Shown: positions 1 through 8,373, counted from the first letter of the stretch. The stretch: DNA of 64,000 bases from Chloroherpetonaceae bacterium (GCA_025056565.1 JANWWA010000004.1:125689-189688); one strand, 5' to 3'. The notes: generated from the letters alone by a model not told the origin. Numbers and translations: made by a program.

Positions 1-266
1 AAGTGCGCGATAAGTTTCTCCAGCGTGTGGTGTTGCGACTAGACGCAGACGATGCGGAAAGTCTTGCCAAAGCCCAAGCGGTAAAAGAAATTTGCGACAT
101 GCATCGAGGCAGCGTCCCAATTGATTTTGAAGTATGCTACTCGGAGAACGGCAAAGCCGCACGAATGCGGCTCTTTGCACGCAGAGCAACCGTTGACCCC
201 GACAATGAGGTTTTGGAGAAACTTGAACATGCCTTAGGTGCAGGGGCAGTTTGGCTATCATCATAA
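1..266 (+). CDS. dnaE: DNA polymerase III alpha subunit, C-terminal end (partial)
   Basis: Only the last 88 or so residues are present; the gene enters from the left edge already in frame, so no start is visible. The fragment shows the pattern of the DnaE C-terminal OB-like region: alternating hydrophobic strands, then a histidine-glycine turn (HRGSVPIDFEV), and a final leucine-rich helix ending in LGAGAVWLSS, like the usual L..llG...v.l ending of replicative polymerases. In the family this region contacts single-stranded DNA or the clamp; catalysis lies further upstream and cannot be judged here. It is followed 67 nt later by trxA. The short length makes the family assignment good but not certain. 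Confidence 0.7.
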   Translation, partial: VRDKFLQRVVLRLDADDAESLAKAQAVKEICDMHRGSVPIDFEVCYSENGKAARMRLFARRATVDPDNEVLEKLEHALGAGAVWLSS

Positions 267-281
267 TTTTTCAACAAGTTG

Positions 282-289
282 TAACTTTG
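282..289 (+). promoter_or_regulatory. Candidate -7 element upstream of trxA
   Basis: TAACTTTG matches the Bacteroidota-type -7 consensus TAnnTTTG exactly and lies 44 nt before the trxA ATG. No TTG lies at the usual 19-21 nt upstream distance (the nearest good one, 251-253, is 28 nt away), so only half of the promoter is supported. Confidence 0.4.
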
Positions 290-333
290 CGCAGTTTCGA
301 CTTTTCTCAACCTAACTGAAATCGTACATAGCA

Positions 334-660
334 ATGGCAAAATACATCACAGCAACTGATGCCAACTTCGAGGCAGAGGTGCTGAAATCCGACAAACCTG
401 TTTTAGTTGACTTTTGGGCAGTCTGGTGCGGTCCATGCCGAATGATTGCACCCGTCGTCGAAGAGTTGGCTGCCGAGTATGAGGGCAAAGCCAAGGTAGC
501 AAAGCTCAACGTCGATGAAAACCCAATGACCTCAATGAAATACGGCATTCGAAGCATTCCCACCTTGCTCATCTTTAAGAATGGGCAAGTCGTTGACCAA
601 ATCATCGGGGCGGTCCCAAAAGGCGTCATTGAAAGCAAACTCAAATTGCAGTTGGCATAG
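334..660 (+). CDS. trxA: Thioredoxin
   Basis: This is a 108-aa cytoplasmic thioredoxin that reduces disulfides in client proteins. The classical WCGPC active site is at residues 31-35, preceded by the strand VLVDFWA, and the cis-proline loop (RSIPT) is about 40 residues further on. Length and motif order match the standard single-domain family. The stop codon is followed without a gap by the ATG of a glutaredoxin-like gene, and a thioredoxin reductase follows, so reductant and reductase are probably co-transcribed. A TAACTTTG promoter element lies upstream. Confidence 0.95.
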   Translation: MAKYITATDANFEAEVLKSDKPVLVDFWAVWCGPCRMIAPVVEELAAEYEGKAKVAKLNVDENPMTSMKYGIRSIPTLLIFKNGQVVDQIIGAVPKGVIESKLKLQLA

Positions 661-924
661 ATGACAACGAAAATTACAATCTATGCCACAACGTGGTGCC
701 CTGACTGCTACCGCATTGAGCGAGTGCTGACCGAACACAACATTCCTTTTGAAAAGATTGACATTGAGCGCGTAGCAGGCGCAGCTGAAATCGTGATGAA
801 ACATACAGGAGGCAAACATGTGGTGCCAACTGTAGTGGTGCGCACGCAAAGCGCTGAAGCCGTCTTCGTCAATCCCAGACCCCTTCAGCTCTTGGAAGCA
901 CTCAGTGCAGCCGAACAGCTTTGA
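661..924 (+). CDS. Glutaredoxin-like / mycoredoxin-type redox protein
   Basis: This is an 87-aa one-domain thiol-disulfide protein. The redox motif CPDC is at residues 13-16 after the strand ITIYATTW, and a cis-proline (HVVPTVVV) lies near residue 57, as in glutaredoxins and NrdH/mycoredoxin proteins. CPDC differs from the CPYC of classical glutaredoxin and resembles the mycoredoxin group, which can be served by thioredoxin reductase or by low-molecular-weight thiols; which partner applies here is not visible. It starts directly after the trxA stop and precedes trxB, which favours a thioredoxin-reductase-linked role. Confidence 0.8.
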   Translation: MTTKITIYATTWCPDCYRIERVLTEHNIPFEKIDIERVAGAAEIVMKHTGGKHVVPTVVVRTQSAEAVFVNPRPLQLLEALSAAEQL

Positions 925-968
925 AGCTAAGCCACGAAACTGAGGGTCATGTGAGAAAGGAGAAAGTA

Positions 969-1934
969 ATGTCCGAGCACACACATTACGAGGTCGTCAT
1001 CATAGGTTCAGGCCCAGCAGGCTTGACTGCGGCAATTTACGCTGCACGCGCCATGTTGCACCCCTTGGTGATTGATGGTGTGCAACCCGGCGGTCAGCTG
1101 ATGACAACTACTGAGGTTGAAAACTACCCCGGCTTTGCGCGCGGCATAATGGGGCCGCAACTGATGGACGAAATGCGTGAGCAAGCAAAGCGCTTTGGCA
1201 CAGAATTTCTTTACGGTGAGGTAACGGCTGTCGATTTGTCAGAACGCCCATTCAAACTTACAGTTGATGACAAGAAAACTGTTCTGGCAGAGACGCTTAT
1301 CATCGCTGCAGGCGCACGCGCAAAGCTCTTAGGCTTGGAAAGCGAGCGCAAGTATATGGGCTATGGCGTCTCTGCATGCGCCACATGTGATGGCTTTTTC
1401 TTCAAGGGCAAAAATGTCTTTGTGGTGGGTGGTGGCGATTCAGCAATGGAAGAAGCCCTATTTCTCACCAAATATGCGGCAAGCGTAACAATTCTGCATC
1501 GCCGTGATGAATTTCGAGCATCCAAAATTATGCTAGACCGTGCCCGCCGAAATCCCAAAATCAAATTCATCACAAGCGTTGTGGTCGAGGACATCTTGGG
1601 CGATGGCAAAGTGCTCACTGGGCTTCGGCTGCACTACCTCAAAACAGGTGAGCGCGTAGAAGTACCAGCCGATGGCTTATTTGTCGCAATTGGGCACGAA
1701 CCGAATACCAAGCTATTTGTCGGACAACTGGCACTTGACCCGCAAGGCTATATCATCACCAAGAAGTCTACGATGGAAACCAGCGTTGAGGGCGTTTTTG
1801 CCTGCGGTGATGTACAAGATAGTCAGTATCGACAAGCCATAACAGCAGCGGGCACAGGCTGTATGGCTGCCATAGATGCAGAACGGTTTCTGGAGCGCAG
1901 AAAATCGGAGCTGGCACAGAAGGTTGCACCCTAA
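969..1934 (+). CDS. trxB: Thioredoxin reductase (NADPH)
   Basis: This 321-aa flavoprotein transfers electrons from NADPH through FAD and a CATC disulfide to thioredoxin. The FAD-binding GSGPAG loop is close to the N-terminus, the redox motif CATC follows in SACATCDG, the NADPH-site [10 protein letters not shown] comes after it, and the C-terminal GVFACGDV motif closes the FAD site. I chose the ATG at 969 because an AGGAG at 958-962 is well placed and the protein then begins [13 protein letters not shown], like relatives. An upstream in-frame ATG at 921 would overlap the glutaredoxin gene and add an unlikely extension. It is the third gene of a trxA-grx-trxB run. Confidence 0.93.
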   Translation: MSEHTHYEVVIIGSGPAGLTAAIYAARAMLHPLVIDGVQPGGQLMTTTEVENYPGFARGIMGPQLMDEMREQAKRFGTEFLYGEVTAVDLSERPFKLTVDDKKTVLAETLIIAAGARAKLLGLESERKYMGYGVSACATCDGFFFKGKNVFVVGGGDSAMEEALFLTKYAASVTILHRRDEFRASKIMLDRARRNPKIKFITSVVVEDILGDGKVLTGLRLHYLKTGERVEVPADGLFVAIGHEPNTKLFVGQLALDPQGYIITKKSTMETSVEGVFACGDVQDSQYRQAITAAGTGCMAAIDAERFLERRKSELAQKVAP

Positions 1935-1988
1935 GTCGCAGGTGAAAAGTCCCGCAAGGAATCGCTTAGTGAGCATGGTTACCATTTC

Positions 1989-2019
1989 TTTGCGTAGCGA
2001 GCGAAAAACGCTATATTTG
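1989..2019 (+). promoter_or_regulatory. Bacteroidota-type promoter for rpmB
   Basis: TTTG at 1989-1992 and TATATTTG at 2012-2019 are separated by 19 nt, matching the TTTG / TAnnTTTG promoter of the Bacteroidota primary sigma factor. The -7 element ends 30 nt before the rpmB ATG. The same layout recurs before tRNA-Asn, rpsL and rpmJ in this window. Confidence 0.65.
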
Positions 2020-2049
2020 CAGCTCTTTTCGGAAAAATCACGGAACAGT

Positions 2050-2274
2050 ATGGCAAAAGTTTGTGCACTCACTGGCAAAAAGCCCGTGTATGGAAACGCC
2101 GTATCGCATGCGAACAATCACCGTCGCACACGCTTTGAGCCAAACTTGCATGAAAAGCGTATTTGGCTCGAAGAAGAAAAGCGTTGGGTGCGTGTGCGCC
2201 TTTCAGCAAAAGCGCTGCGCACAATCGCCAAGAAAGGCACGGCTGAGTTGGCCAGAGTCCTGAAAGCGCGCTAA
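2050..2274 (+). CDS. rpmB: Large ribosomal subunit protein bL28
   Basis: This 74-aa protein begins [20 protein letters not shown], the characteristic L28 opening, and ends in a basic helix. It has a single cysteine, so it is the form without a CxxC zinc site. A longer in-frame reading from 1876 exists, but its first 58 codons overlap trxB and lie upstream of the promoter at 1989-2019, so the ATG at 2050 is preferred. The gene stands alone rather than beside rpmG, with its own promoter. Confidence 0.93.
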   Translation: MAKVCALTGKKPVYGNAVSHANNHRRTRFEPNLHEKRIWLEEEKRWVRVRLSAKALRTIAKKGTAELARVLKAR

Positions 2275-2394
2275 CTCTCTACCAAAGCGTGCCTGACCGA
2301 CGCCTGAGCAAGTTGTGGTGCGTAAAGAGCAGGCAAAGTGACTGCTGAACGCTATCTTGTGAAGCAGGATGTAGTGATTCGCTATGCCGCAGGT

Positions 2395-2853
2395 ATGCCT
2401 AAACGAAAGCAAGTAACAATATACACCGATGGTGCCTGCAGCGGTAATCCGGGCAAGGGAGGCTGGGCAGCTATTCTCCTCTACGGCAACACCACAAAAG
2501 AGCTGTCTGGCTTTGAAGCACACACCACCAACAACCGCATGGAACTGCTCTCCGCAGTTAAAGCGCTGGAAGCTCTCAAAGAACCTTGCACGGTCGATCT
2601 CTACAGCGACTCGGCCTATCTTGTGAATGCATTCAATCAAGGTTGGCTAAGTGTGTGGCAAAAAAACGGCTGGAAAACGACTCAAAAAAAGCCTGTGCTG
2701 AACCAAGACCTGTGGCAACGGTTAGCTGATCTGACAGCCAAGCACACCGTGCGTTTCCACAAGGTAAAGGGACACAGCGACAATGCACTGAACAACCGCT
2801 GCGACTTCTTAGCCACACAAGCGATTGCTAACCACTATGCACATCAAGACTGA
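2395..2853 (+). CDS. rnhA: Ribonuclease HI
   Basis: This is a 152-aa nuclease that cuts the RNA strand of RNA-DNA hybrids. The metal-binding carboxylates of the family are visible in order: YTDGAC, NNRMELL, YSDSAYLV and GHSDNALNNRCD, together with the basic handle region (QKNGWKTTQKKPV). A GTG at 2338 would give 171 residues; the ATG at 2395 gives the usual RNase HI length and is chosen, although no strong ribosome-binding site decides it. It lies downstream of rpmB on the same strand. Confidence 0.92.
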   Translation: MPKRKQVTIYTDGACSGNPGKGGWAAILLYGNTTKELSGFEAHTTNNRMELLSAVKALEALKEPCTVDLYSDSAYLVNAFNQGWLSVWQKNGWKTTQKKPVLNQDLWQRLADLTAKHTVRFHKVKGHSDNALNNRCDFLATQAIANHYAHQD

Positions 2854-3114
2854 CATACTGTATGCAAAACTCGAGCAGCCAACTCCTTTTGTCGCAATGC
2901 TTGTAAGGCGCCACGCTTGGAGAGGGAAATTCTGTCGTCAGAATCGGCAAATTTGCATAGGTTGCAGTCTAGCATTGCGAAACTCATGCTACAAGTTTGC
3001 CTACTGCAATGAGCGTGCCGAACGAACATTGCGGTGTTTTGTGTATCTTGATGGTGCGTTGAGCAAAGTGTGGACGCTTGCTCAAGCTGAATGCAGTGAG
3101 AGAGGAGTAAAAGT

Positions 3115-4221
3115 ATGCCAGATAACATTGAAAAATCGCCATCATCACCTTCTTCTGATGAAGCCAATCCCCCTGAGCCTGCGCTTAATCCACTGGAAGT
3201 CAGCAGCGACCCGATGGCGGGAATGTTTCCCAAAAAGGGGCGCGGTATCGGTGCACTGATATTTGTGATATTGGTCTCATCTCTGTTTGGATATGCAGCA
3301 CTGCTAGCGAATTTGCCGCGTGAGCGTCCGCCTGCAGAGCCACTGCCAGCGTCAATTCGTGAGCGCCTATCGGGTTTGCCGCTCAATGCGAATGTGTTAG
3401 TTTATGTGGGCTTGAAAGAAATTCGTGCCTCTGAGTTTTGGCACACATTCGTGCCTGATTCGCTTAAAACAAACTGGTTTGCCGATACCAGCACTGCCTT
3501 TGGCCGCTTTGCCAGAGCAGCGCGGATTGATGTGGCACAGGACGTGGATACAGCACTTTATGCCGAAGTCAATCGGCATGGTATGGAAAACACCTTTCTT
3601 GCCGTGTTGATGGGGCGCTTTGGGAAAGCTCAATTCGCACAGCTTTCACAGCGCGCAATGGATAGCCTTGTATCGGGTGGCAAGAAAGCCTATCAACTCG
3701 AGCCTTCTTTGTGGTATAGCCGTGTATCTGACTCTGAAGTGGCGTTAGCTAGCCATGCAGACGCTATCGCTAACTATTTGCAACCGCAAACTAATTTCTG
3801 GGCAACGGATTCTACAATGACCCCGCTCTTAGAGCGCGTGCAATATAAGTCGCATTTCTGGGTTGCTTTGGGTTCGGCACGCTGGGCGTTTGGGGCAATG
3901 CGCGGCTTAACTTCTGGCAATCAAGGTATGCAAGCAATGGGCAACATTCGAAACATTCGTCAGCTGGTGCTATCGCTGAAGCTGACCGATGGCATTGAAG
4001 GGCAGTCCGAATGGATTTACGAGAACCGTGCAGCCGCATTTTTTGCAGGCGGACTAATCGGTATCACGCTATGGGTTACCAAAAATTTCAGCCAACGACA
4101 AAGCGAGAGGGTCAAAAAGCTCATCGGCACGATTGATTTTAAGCAAAATCTGGAGGCGCTCATGTTTCGCACAACGCTCTCAAAATCTATGCTGGAAGAG
4201 CTTTTGCATAAACCGCAGTAA
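3115..4221 (+). CDS. Unknown single-span membrane protein
   Basis: This is a 368-aa protein I do not recognise. It has a proline/serine/glutamate-rich N-terminus (residues 1-40), one hydrophobic stretch at about 45-65 (GALIFVILVSSLFGYAALL), and then a long soluble part that would be extracytoplasmic if the span acts as an anchor. A second moderately hydrophobic segment (FFAGGLIGITLWVT) occurs near residue 305. No catalytic motif is evident; the segment with repeated F-W residues has a loose resemblance to DUF3352-like exported proteins, but I cannot support that. An AGGAG lies just upstream of the ATG. It is 38 nt from the following peroxiredoxin and may share its transcript. Confidence 0.75.
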   Translation: MPDNIEKSPSSPSSDEANPPEPALNPLEVSSDPMAGMFPKKGRGIGALIFVILVSSLFGYAALLANLPRERPPAEPLPASIRERLSGLPLNANVLVYVGLKEIRASEFWHTFVPDSLKTNWFADTSTAFGRFARAARIDVAQDVDTALYAEVNRHGMENTFLAVLMGRFGKAQFAQLSQRAMDSLVSGGKKAYQLEPSLWYSRVSDSEVALASHADAIANYLQPQTNFWATDSTMTPLLERVQYKSHFWVALGSARWAFGAMRGLTSGNQGMQAMGNIRNIRQLVLSLKLTDGIEGQSEWIYENRAAAFFAGGLIGITLWVTKNFSQRQSERVKKLIGTIDFKQNLEALMFRTTLSKSMLEELLHKPQ

Positions 4222-4259
4222 CATCAACTTTCAACCAACTTTAAGCCACTTGCAGAGAT

Positions 4260-4796
4260 ATGAAGAACCAAAATACATTTTCTCTGGTTCGCACCGTGCT
4301 GGTGCTACTTTTTGCGCTGACGCTGGCTGCCTGCGCTGCAAAGTCCAATGAAACGGCACTTAAGGCTGGAGACCTTGCGCCAGACTTTGAGCTGAAGGCT
4401 GACGATGGACGCACAATCAAACTATCTGACTACAGGGATAAAACGGTCGTGCTGTTTTTCTACCCAAAAGATGAAACGCCGGGCTGCACCAAAGAAGCTT
4501 GCGCATTTCGTGATGTCTATGCAGAGTTTAAAGCAGCAGACATTGAAGTCTTTGGCATCAGTGTGGATAATGTGGCGTCTCATCAAGCCTTTAAGCAAAA
4601 GCAAAATTTGAACTTCACGCTGCTGGCTGACGAGACGAAAGAAGTGTGCAAAAAGTATGGTGTGCTAGGTGCATTAGGCTTTGCACAACGCGTAACCTTT
4701 CTCATTGGTAAGGGCGGCGTAATTAAAAAGATTTTTAGAGACGTGCAGCCTGAAGTGCATGCGAAAGAAGTCTTAGAAGTGGCAAAGACCATTTAG
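4260..4796 (+). CDS. bcp: Lipoprotein peroxiredoxin of the Bcp/PrxQ family
   Basis: This 178-aa thiol peroxidase reduces hydroperoxides using thioredoxin-type reductants. The N-terminus is a lipoprotein signal with lipobox LAAC (Cys25), so the enzyme should be membrane-anchored outside the cytoplasm, unlike the usual cytoplasmic Bcp. The catalytic motif TPGCTKEAC gives a peroxidatic Cys76 and a resolving Cys81, the atypical two-cysteine spacing of Bcp/PrxQ. A further cysteine follows near residue 129 (EVCKKYG). It sits after an unknown membrane protein. The exported location raises the question of which reductant serves it; the trxA-grx-trxB products encoded nearby are cytoplasmic. Confidence 0.88.
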   Translation: MKNQNTFSLVRTVLVLLFALTLAACAAKSNETALKAGDLAPDFELKADDGRTIKLSDYRDKTVVLFFYPKDETPGCTKEACAFRDVYAEFKAADIEVFGISVDNVASHQAFKQKQNLNFTLLADETKEVCKKYGVLGALGFAQRVTFLIGKGGVIKKIFRDVQPEVHAKEVLEVAKTI

Positions 4797-4982
4797 CTTC
4801 ACTTACTATTTACTGCACGGCGACTATCGTAGCAAACTCTGGTGGCGAGAGCAATTCTCCACTGCATGTTTCCCACTTTGTCGAGGCGAAAGCAGGCACT
4901 AGGTCAAGTCTGCTAAGTGTTTTCTTGCCTGACCATACTCTCTCTAAGTTGCTCCAATCATCATAGGGCACTGTGTGATGCG

Positions 4983-5942
4983 ATGAAGAAAGTCATTATC
5001 TCGAATGGGCGGCTGGAGCTGGTAGAAGCGCCGCCGCCTGAGCTACACGATGATGAAGTTGAAATTGAAGTGAAGGCAGTCGGCGTAAACTTTGCCGACA
5101 TCAAAGTGCGCAAAGGTTATACGCCGCAGCCTGATATTCCAATGCCGGGTTTCGGCTACGAAGTAGCAGGCATCGTGCGACGCACAGGGCGCGATGCCCA
5201 TCGCTTTGCCATCGGCGATAGGGTGTTCGGCGTCTCCCACTACGGGGGCGGCTATGCAGAGCGCGTCGTGATGCCAGAGTTTAGTGTCTTTCGCCTGCCG
5301 CTCTATATGAGTTTTGAAGAAGGTGCAGGCTTTCCAGTAGCGTTTCAAACTGCCTATCACCTTCTCAAGACAGCAGCGCAAGTTCAAGCAGGTGATACGG
5401 TTTTGATTTACTCGGCAGGCGGGGCAACGGGCACCGCATTGGTGCAGCTGGCTAAGCTCTTTGGATGCACGGTCATTGCTGAAGCCAGTGCAGACCACAA
5501 GCTGCAGCGCGTCGCTAAATTGGGTGCAGATTTTACCATTAACTCTACACAAGAGTCACTGAGAGAAGCAATTCGCCGATATGCACCAGACGGGGTACAA
5601 GTCATCCTCGACGGCAAAGCAGGAGCACACTTCCCACAAAACATTGAGCTACTTGCCATGCGGGGCAAGATTGTGCTCTACGGCAATAGCGATGGAATGC
5701 CACCAGCGTTTGACCCCTACTCACTGGTCTATCGCTCCGCACATCTGATTGGCTTTTCAATGCGCTCTATCACAGCTGACCCAGAACATTATCAGCAAAC
5801 CTATAATTTGCTGCTGCAGTGGCGCAAAGAAGGCAAATGGAAAGTCGAGATTGGGCATTGCTTCCCACTTTCTGAAGCAATGAAAGCCCACGAACTGTTG
5901 GAGTCACGCCAAAGTTACGGCAAAATTATTCTCGTGCCGTAA
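4983..5942 (+). CDS. Zinc-independent quinone oxidoreductase-like dehydrogenase (MDR family)
   Basis: This is a 319-aa medium-chain dehydrogenase/reductase. It has the GroES-like N-terminal fold with VKAVGVNFADIKVRKGY, the quinone-reductase signature region, and a Rossmann motif YSAGGATGTALVQLAK for NADPH. No structural or catalytic zinc cysteines are present, which places it in the QOR/VAT-1-like group; the substrate is unknown. The ATG at 4983 starts MKKVIISNGRLELVEAP; a longer frame from 4917 adds residues that do not look like the family. No clear ribosome-binding site is seen. It converges on the minus-strand terminator at 5969-5996. Confidence 0.82.
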   Translation: MKKVIISNGRLELVEAPPPELHDDEVEIEVKAVGVNFADIKVRKGYTPQPDIPMPGFGYEVAGIVRRTGRDAHRFAIGDRVFGVSHYGGGYAERVVMPEFSVFRLPLYMSFEEGAGFPVAFQTAYHLLKTAAQVQAGDTVLIYSAGGATGTALVQLAKLFGCTVIAEASADHKLQRVAKLGADFTINSTQESLREAIRRYAPDGVQVILDGKAGAHFPQNIELLAMRGKIVLYGNSDGMPPAFDPYSLVYRSAHLIGFSMRSITADPEHYQQTYNLLLQWRKEGKWKVEIGHCFPLSEAMKAHELLESRQSYGKIILVP

Positions 5943-5968
5943 CGCAACCCTCACCCAGCGCAGCCAAC

Positions 5969-5996
5969 AAAAAAGCCTCAGCATAATGCCGAGGCT
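5969..5996 (-). terminator. Intrinsic terminator for the hemE-kdsB minus-strand operon
   Basis: The arms AGCCTC (5974-5979) and GAGGCT (5991-5996) form a stem that can extend inward through GCAT/ATGC past one mismatch. Read on the minus strand, the hairpin is followed at once by six T residues (5974-5969). It lies about 240 nt beyond kdsB and 30 nt beyond a short candidate ORF. On the plus strand there is no T-run. Confidence 0.7.
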
Positions 5997-6025
5997 CTCC
6001 CATTTCTCTTTCTCGAGGAAGCACT

Positions 6026-6139
6026 TCAAAAATCAATGCTTTTTATGGCCCAATTGGCAAGCAAAGGTTTGCCGTGCTTCACGACTGGGCAGCCAGATGC
6101 CGCAGCCGATTTATGATTGGATTCACTTCTCGTTGTCAT
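6026..6139 (-). CDS. Candidate 37-aa small protein after kdsB
   Basis: A short minus-strand frame runs from an ATG at 6139 to a TGA at 6026-6028, between kdsB and the operon terminator. The product is basic, begins MTTRSESNHKSAAASGCPVV and ends LANWAIKSIDF, with one cysteine. I do not recognise it and see no clear ribosome-binding site. The support is positional: the kdsB transcript seems to continue across it to a hairpin terminator 30 nt past its stop. It may be only an untranslated tail. Confidence 0.3.
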   Translation of the reverse strand: MTTRSESNHKSAAASGCPVVKHGKPLLANWAIKSIDF

Positions 6140-6234
6140 AGTTGCTTCGTCGCTTTGAAAGAGCGCGAAACGAAATGTGCGTGCCCTAAATTAAAAAAGG
6201 GCTGGATAAAACAAATGCGTTCATAAAAAAATTG

Positions 6235-6978
6235 TCACAGTTTCTGCTGCAAGTGCTGACGCACAGCCTCTAAGTCCTCAGGCGTATCAACAGCTTGGCT
6301 CTCCATTGTGGTGCGCACGCAATAAATTCGATACCCGTTCTCTAAGAGTCGCAGCTGTTCAAGTCCCTCCAATTTTTCAAGTGGCGAGGGTCGTAAGCGG
6401 CGAAAGGCAAGGAGCGTCTCTCGCTGGTAGGCATAAATGCCAATGTGCTTGTAGTAGATAGGTCTCTCAGATTGGTGACGGTGATATGGAATCGCACTGC
6501 GCGAGAAATAAAGCGCAAACCCATGTCTATCTACCACCACTTTGACCACACTGGGATTTGAAAGCAAGGCATGCTCTTGGAAAGGCTTGATGAGTGTCGC
6601 ACATGCTGGCGAGTGTTTCTGCAATAGCGGCGCAATCGCTTGGTCAATCATTTTCGGGTGAATCAACGGTTCATCACCTTGAAGATTGACAATCACATCA
6701 GCGCGTAGCGACTTTGCCACAAATGCCACACGGTCAGAGCCAGTTTTGAGCGTCTTTGGCGATAGAATCACTTTGCAGCCAAAAGGTAGAACGGCATCTG
6801 TAATCTTGCGGTCGTCTGTAGCGATGACAACTTCGTCAGCCAGCTTTGCCTTCAGCGCTTGCTGGTAGGTGTGCACAACCAGCGGCTTGCCTGCAAGGTC
6901 AGCCAGCATTTTTTCAGGCAAGCGTGTGGAGCAAAGTCGCGCAGGAATCACGATGGCAACATGTGGCTTTTGGCTCAT
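6235..6978 (-). CDS. kdsB: 3-deoxy-manno-octulosonate cytidylyltransferase (CMP-KDO synthetase)
   Basis: This 247-aa enzyme activates KDO with CTP for the LPS inner core. Family features are the N-terminal IPARLCSTRLPEKML nucleotide-binding loop, ATDDRKI, NLQGDEPLI, and the later YYKHIGIYAY segment. Length is normal. Its ATG overlaps the dtd stop by 4 nt (6975-6978), indicating translational coupling, and it is the last clear gene of the minus-strand run starting at hemE. It supports a Gram-negative envelope with KDO-containing LPS. Confidence 0.94.
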   Translation of the reverse strand: MSQKPHVAIVIPARLCSTRLPEKMLADLAGKPLVVHTYQQALKAKLADEVVIATDDRKITDAVLPFGCKVILSPKTLKTGSDRVAFVAKSLRADVIVNLQGDEPLIHPKMIDQAIAPLLQKHSPACATLIKPFQEHALLSNPSVVKVVVDRHGFALYFSRSAIPYHRHQSERPIYYKHIGIYAYQRETLLAFRRLRPSPLEKLEGLEQLRLLENGYRIYCVRTTMESQAVDTPEDLEAVRQHLQQKL

Positions 6979-7424
6979 TGTGGAGAGGTGTCTAGCAAGA
7001 TGGTTACAGGACCGTCGTTAAGGAGACTGACCGCCATAGTGGCTCTAAATTGTCCGCTCTGAATGTTGAGCGAAGAGCCAGCGCGCAAGGCGGCAAGAAA
7101 GTGCTCATAGAGGCGCTCAGCATGCTCGGGCAACGCTGCATTAGTAAAACTCGGGCGGTTGCCTTTGCGCGTGTCAGCATAGAGTGTGAACTGCGAGACA
7201 ACCAATACCCCGCCCTGCACATCTGTAACCGAGCGATTCATTTTGCCCTCGGTATCTTCAAAGATGCGTAGCGCAAGCACTTTTCTAGCCAGATACTCCG
7301 CCTCTTTTTCTGTATCGTGATGCGCAATGCCTAAAAAGACCAAAACGCCCTGCCCAATTTCACCGACTACCTTATCCTCAACGGCTACAGAGGCATAGCG
7401 CACGCGCTGAATCAATGCACGCAT
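6975..7424 (-). CDS. dtd: D-aminoacyl-tRNA deacylase
   Basis: This 149-aa proofreading enzyme hydrolyses D-amino acids (and glycine mischarged on tRNA-Ala) from tRNA. The two family signatures are present: SQFTLYADTRKGNRPSF and, near the C-terminus, NDGPVTILLDT (the Gly-cisPro element is GP in NDGPV). It begins MRALIQRVRYASVAV as expected. It overlaps kdsB by 4 nt and follows rfbC by 14 nt in the same operon. Confidence 0.95.
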   Translation of the reverse strand: MRALIQRVRYASVAVEDKVVGEIGQGVLVFLGIAHHDTEKEAEYLARKVLALRIFEDTEGKMNRSVTDVQGGVLVVSQFTLYADTRKGNRPSFTNAALPEHAERLYEHFLAALRAGSSLNIQSGQFRATMAVSLLNDGPVTILLDTSPQ

Positions 7425-7438
7425 AATCGGTGAGCACC

Positions 7439-7987
7439 TTAGAAATTGGTTTCCAAATCTTGAAATGTCTGTCCGCTTCGGTCTTTTTCAGAGAGGCAGT
7501 AAGGAATATCTAGCTTCGGCCATTCAATCCCCACCATAGGGTCGTCGTATCGCAAGGTGCGCTCATGCTCCGGTGAGTAGAAGTTGGTAACCTTGTAGTG
7601 AAAGTCAGCAATATCTGAAAGTGTAAGAAAACCGTGTGCAAAGCCGGGTGGAATCCAGAGCATTTTTTTGTTTTCTTCGGAGAGCAGGGTGCCAAACCAC
7701 TTGCCAAATGTGGGTGACTGGCGGCGAATATCCACCACCACATCGAAGACTACGCCTTGTGAGACGCGCACCAGTTTGCCTTGAGCCATCGGTTGAAGCT
7801 GGTAGTGCAAGCCGCGTATCACACCCTTCTTAGAGCGACTGACATTATCCTGCACGAAGGTAGCAGTAATGCCAAACTCTGCAAAGAGACGTGCATTATA
7901 GCTCTCGAAAAAAAAGCCTCGCACATCTTCAAAGACGCGCGGCTCTATGATGTAAAGTCCAGACAATGGCGTGTGAGTGCAGCGCAC
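7439..7987 (-). CDS. rfbC: dTDP-4-dehydrorhamnose 3,5-epimerase
   Basis: This 182-aa cupin-fold epimerase is the third step of dTDP-L-rhamnose synthesis. Visible motifs are VFEDVRGFFFESYN, GVIRGLHYQ (the histidine is the catalytic base) and WIPPGFAHGFLTLSD. Length matches RmlC. The other rfb genes (A, B, D) are not in this window, so the pathway is split. It lies 5 nt after the response-regulator gene and 14 nt before dtd. Confidence 0.93.
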   Translation of the reverse strand: MRCTHTPLSGLYIIEPRVFEDVRGFFFESYNARLFAEFGITATFVQDNVSRSKKGVIRGLHYQLQPMAQGKLVRVSQGVVFDVVVDIRRQSPTFGKWFGTLLSEENKKMLWIPPGFAHGFLTLSDIADFHYKVTNFYSPEHERTLRYDDPMVGIEWPKLDIPYCLSEKDRSGQTFQDLETNF

Positions 7988-7992
7988 GGCTT

Positions 7993-8373
7993 TTAGAGAG
8001 CTTGCCTTCGGAGATAAAGTTTTACAGCTGTATCCACGCTACGCGCCAAGCGTTCAAAATCCACTGGCTTGGTAAAAAATTGATAGATGAGCCGCTCTTT
8101 GAGCAGAGGCTCAATGCGCTCGAAGTCAACATAGCCCGACATCATAATGATAAGGATATTCGGGTCTATGCGGTGAATCTCACGAGCCACTTGCTCACCG
8201 TTCATTGTCGGCATGGCGTAATCCACAATTGCAACTTCCACTAAGCCACGATTCATCTCCACAAATGCCAGTGCCTCTTCTGGCTTGCTAAAAGCCCGCG
8301 TAACTTGAATGTCAGAGAGAAACTCCGCCAAAGGGTGCAAAATCTCTTCGTTATCGTCGACTACGACCAGCAT
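7993..8373 (-). CDS. Single-domain response regulator (receiver only)
   Basis: This 126-aa protein is a CheY-like receiver domain with no output domain. The acidic pocket is Asp6-Asp7 (VVVDDNEE), the phospho-acceptor Asp51 lies in AIVDYAMP, the switch Ser79 in MMSG, and Lys102 in TKPVDF, so all key residues are intact. No histidine kinase is nearby. Single-domain receivers act by protein-protein contact or in phosphorelays; the target here is unknown. It sits tightly between hemE (8 nt) and rfbC (5 nt), so it is expressed with a heme gene and envelope genes. Confidence 0.88.
   Translation of the reverse strand: MLVVVDDNEEILHPLAEFLSDIQVTRAFSKPEEALAFVEMNRGLVEVAIVDYAMPTMNGEQVAREIHRIDPNILIIMMSGYVDFERIEPLLKERLIYQFFTKPVDFERLARSVDTAVKLYLRRQAL

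Noticed and set aside
2825-3386. Overlapping frames on both strands between rnhA and the unknown membrane protein (plus 2825-3259, minus 2844-3386)
   Set aside because: They overlap rnhA or the 3115 gene, have no protein-like pattern or ribosome-binding site, and cysteine/arginine-rich composition typical of shadow frames. The 261-nt gap shows no feature I can support.
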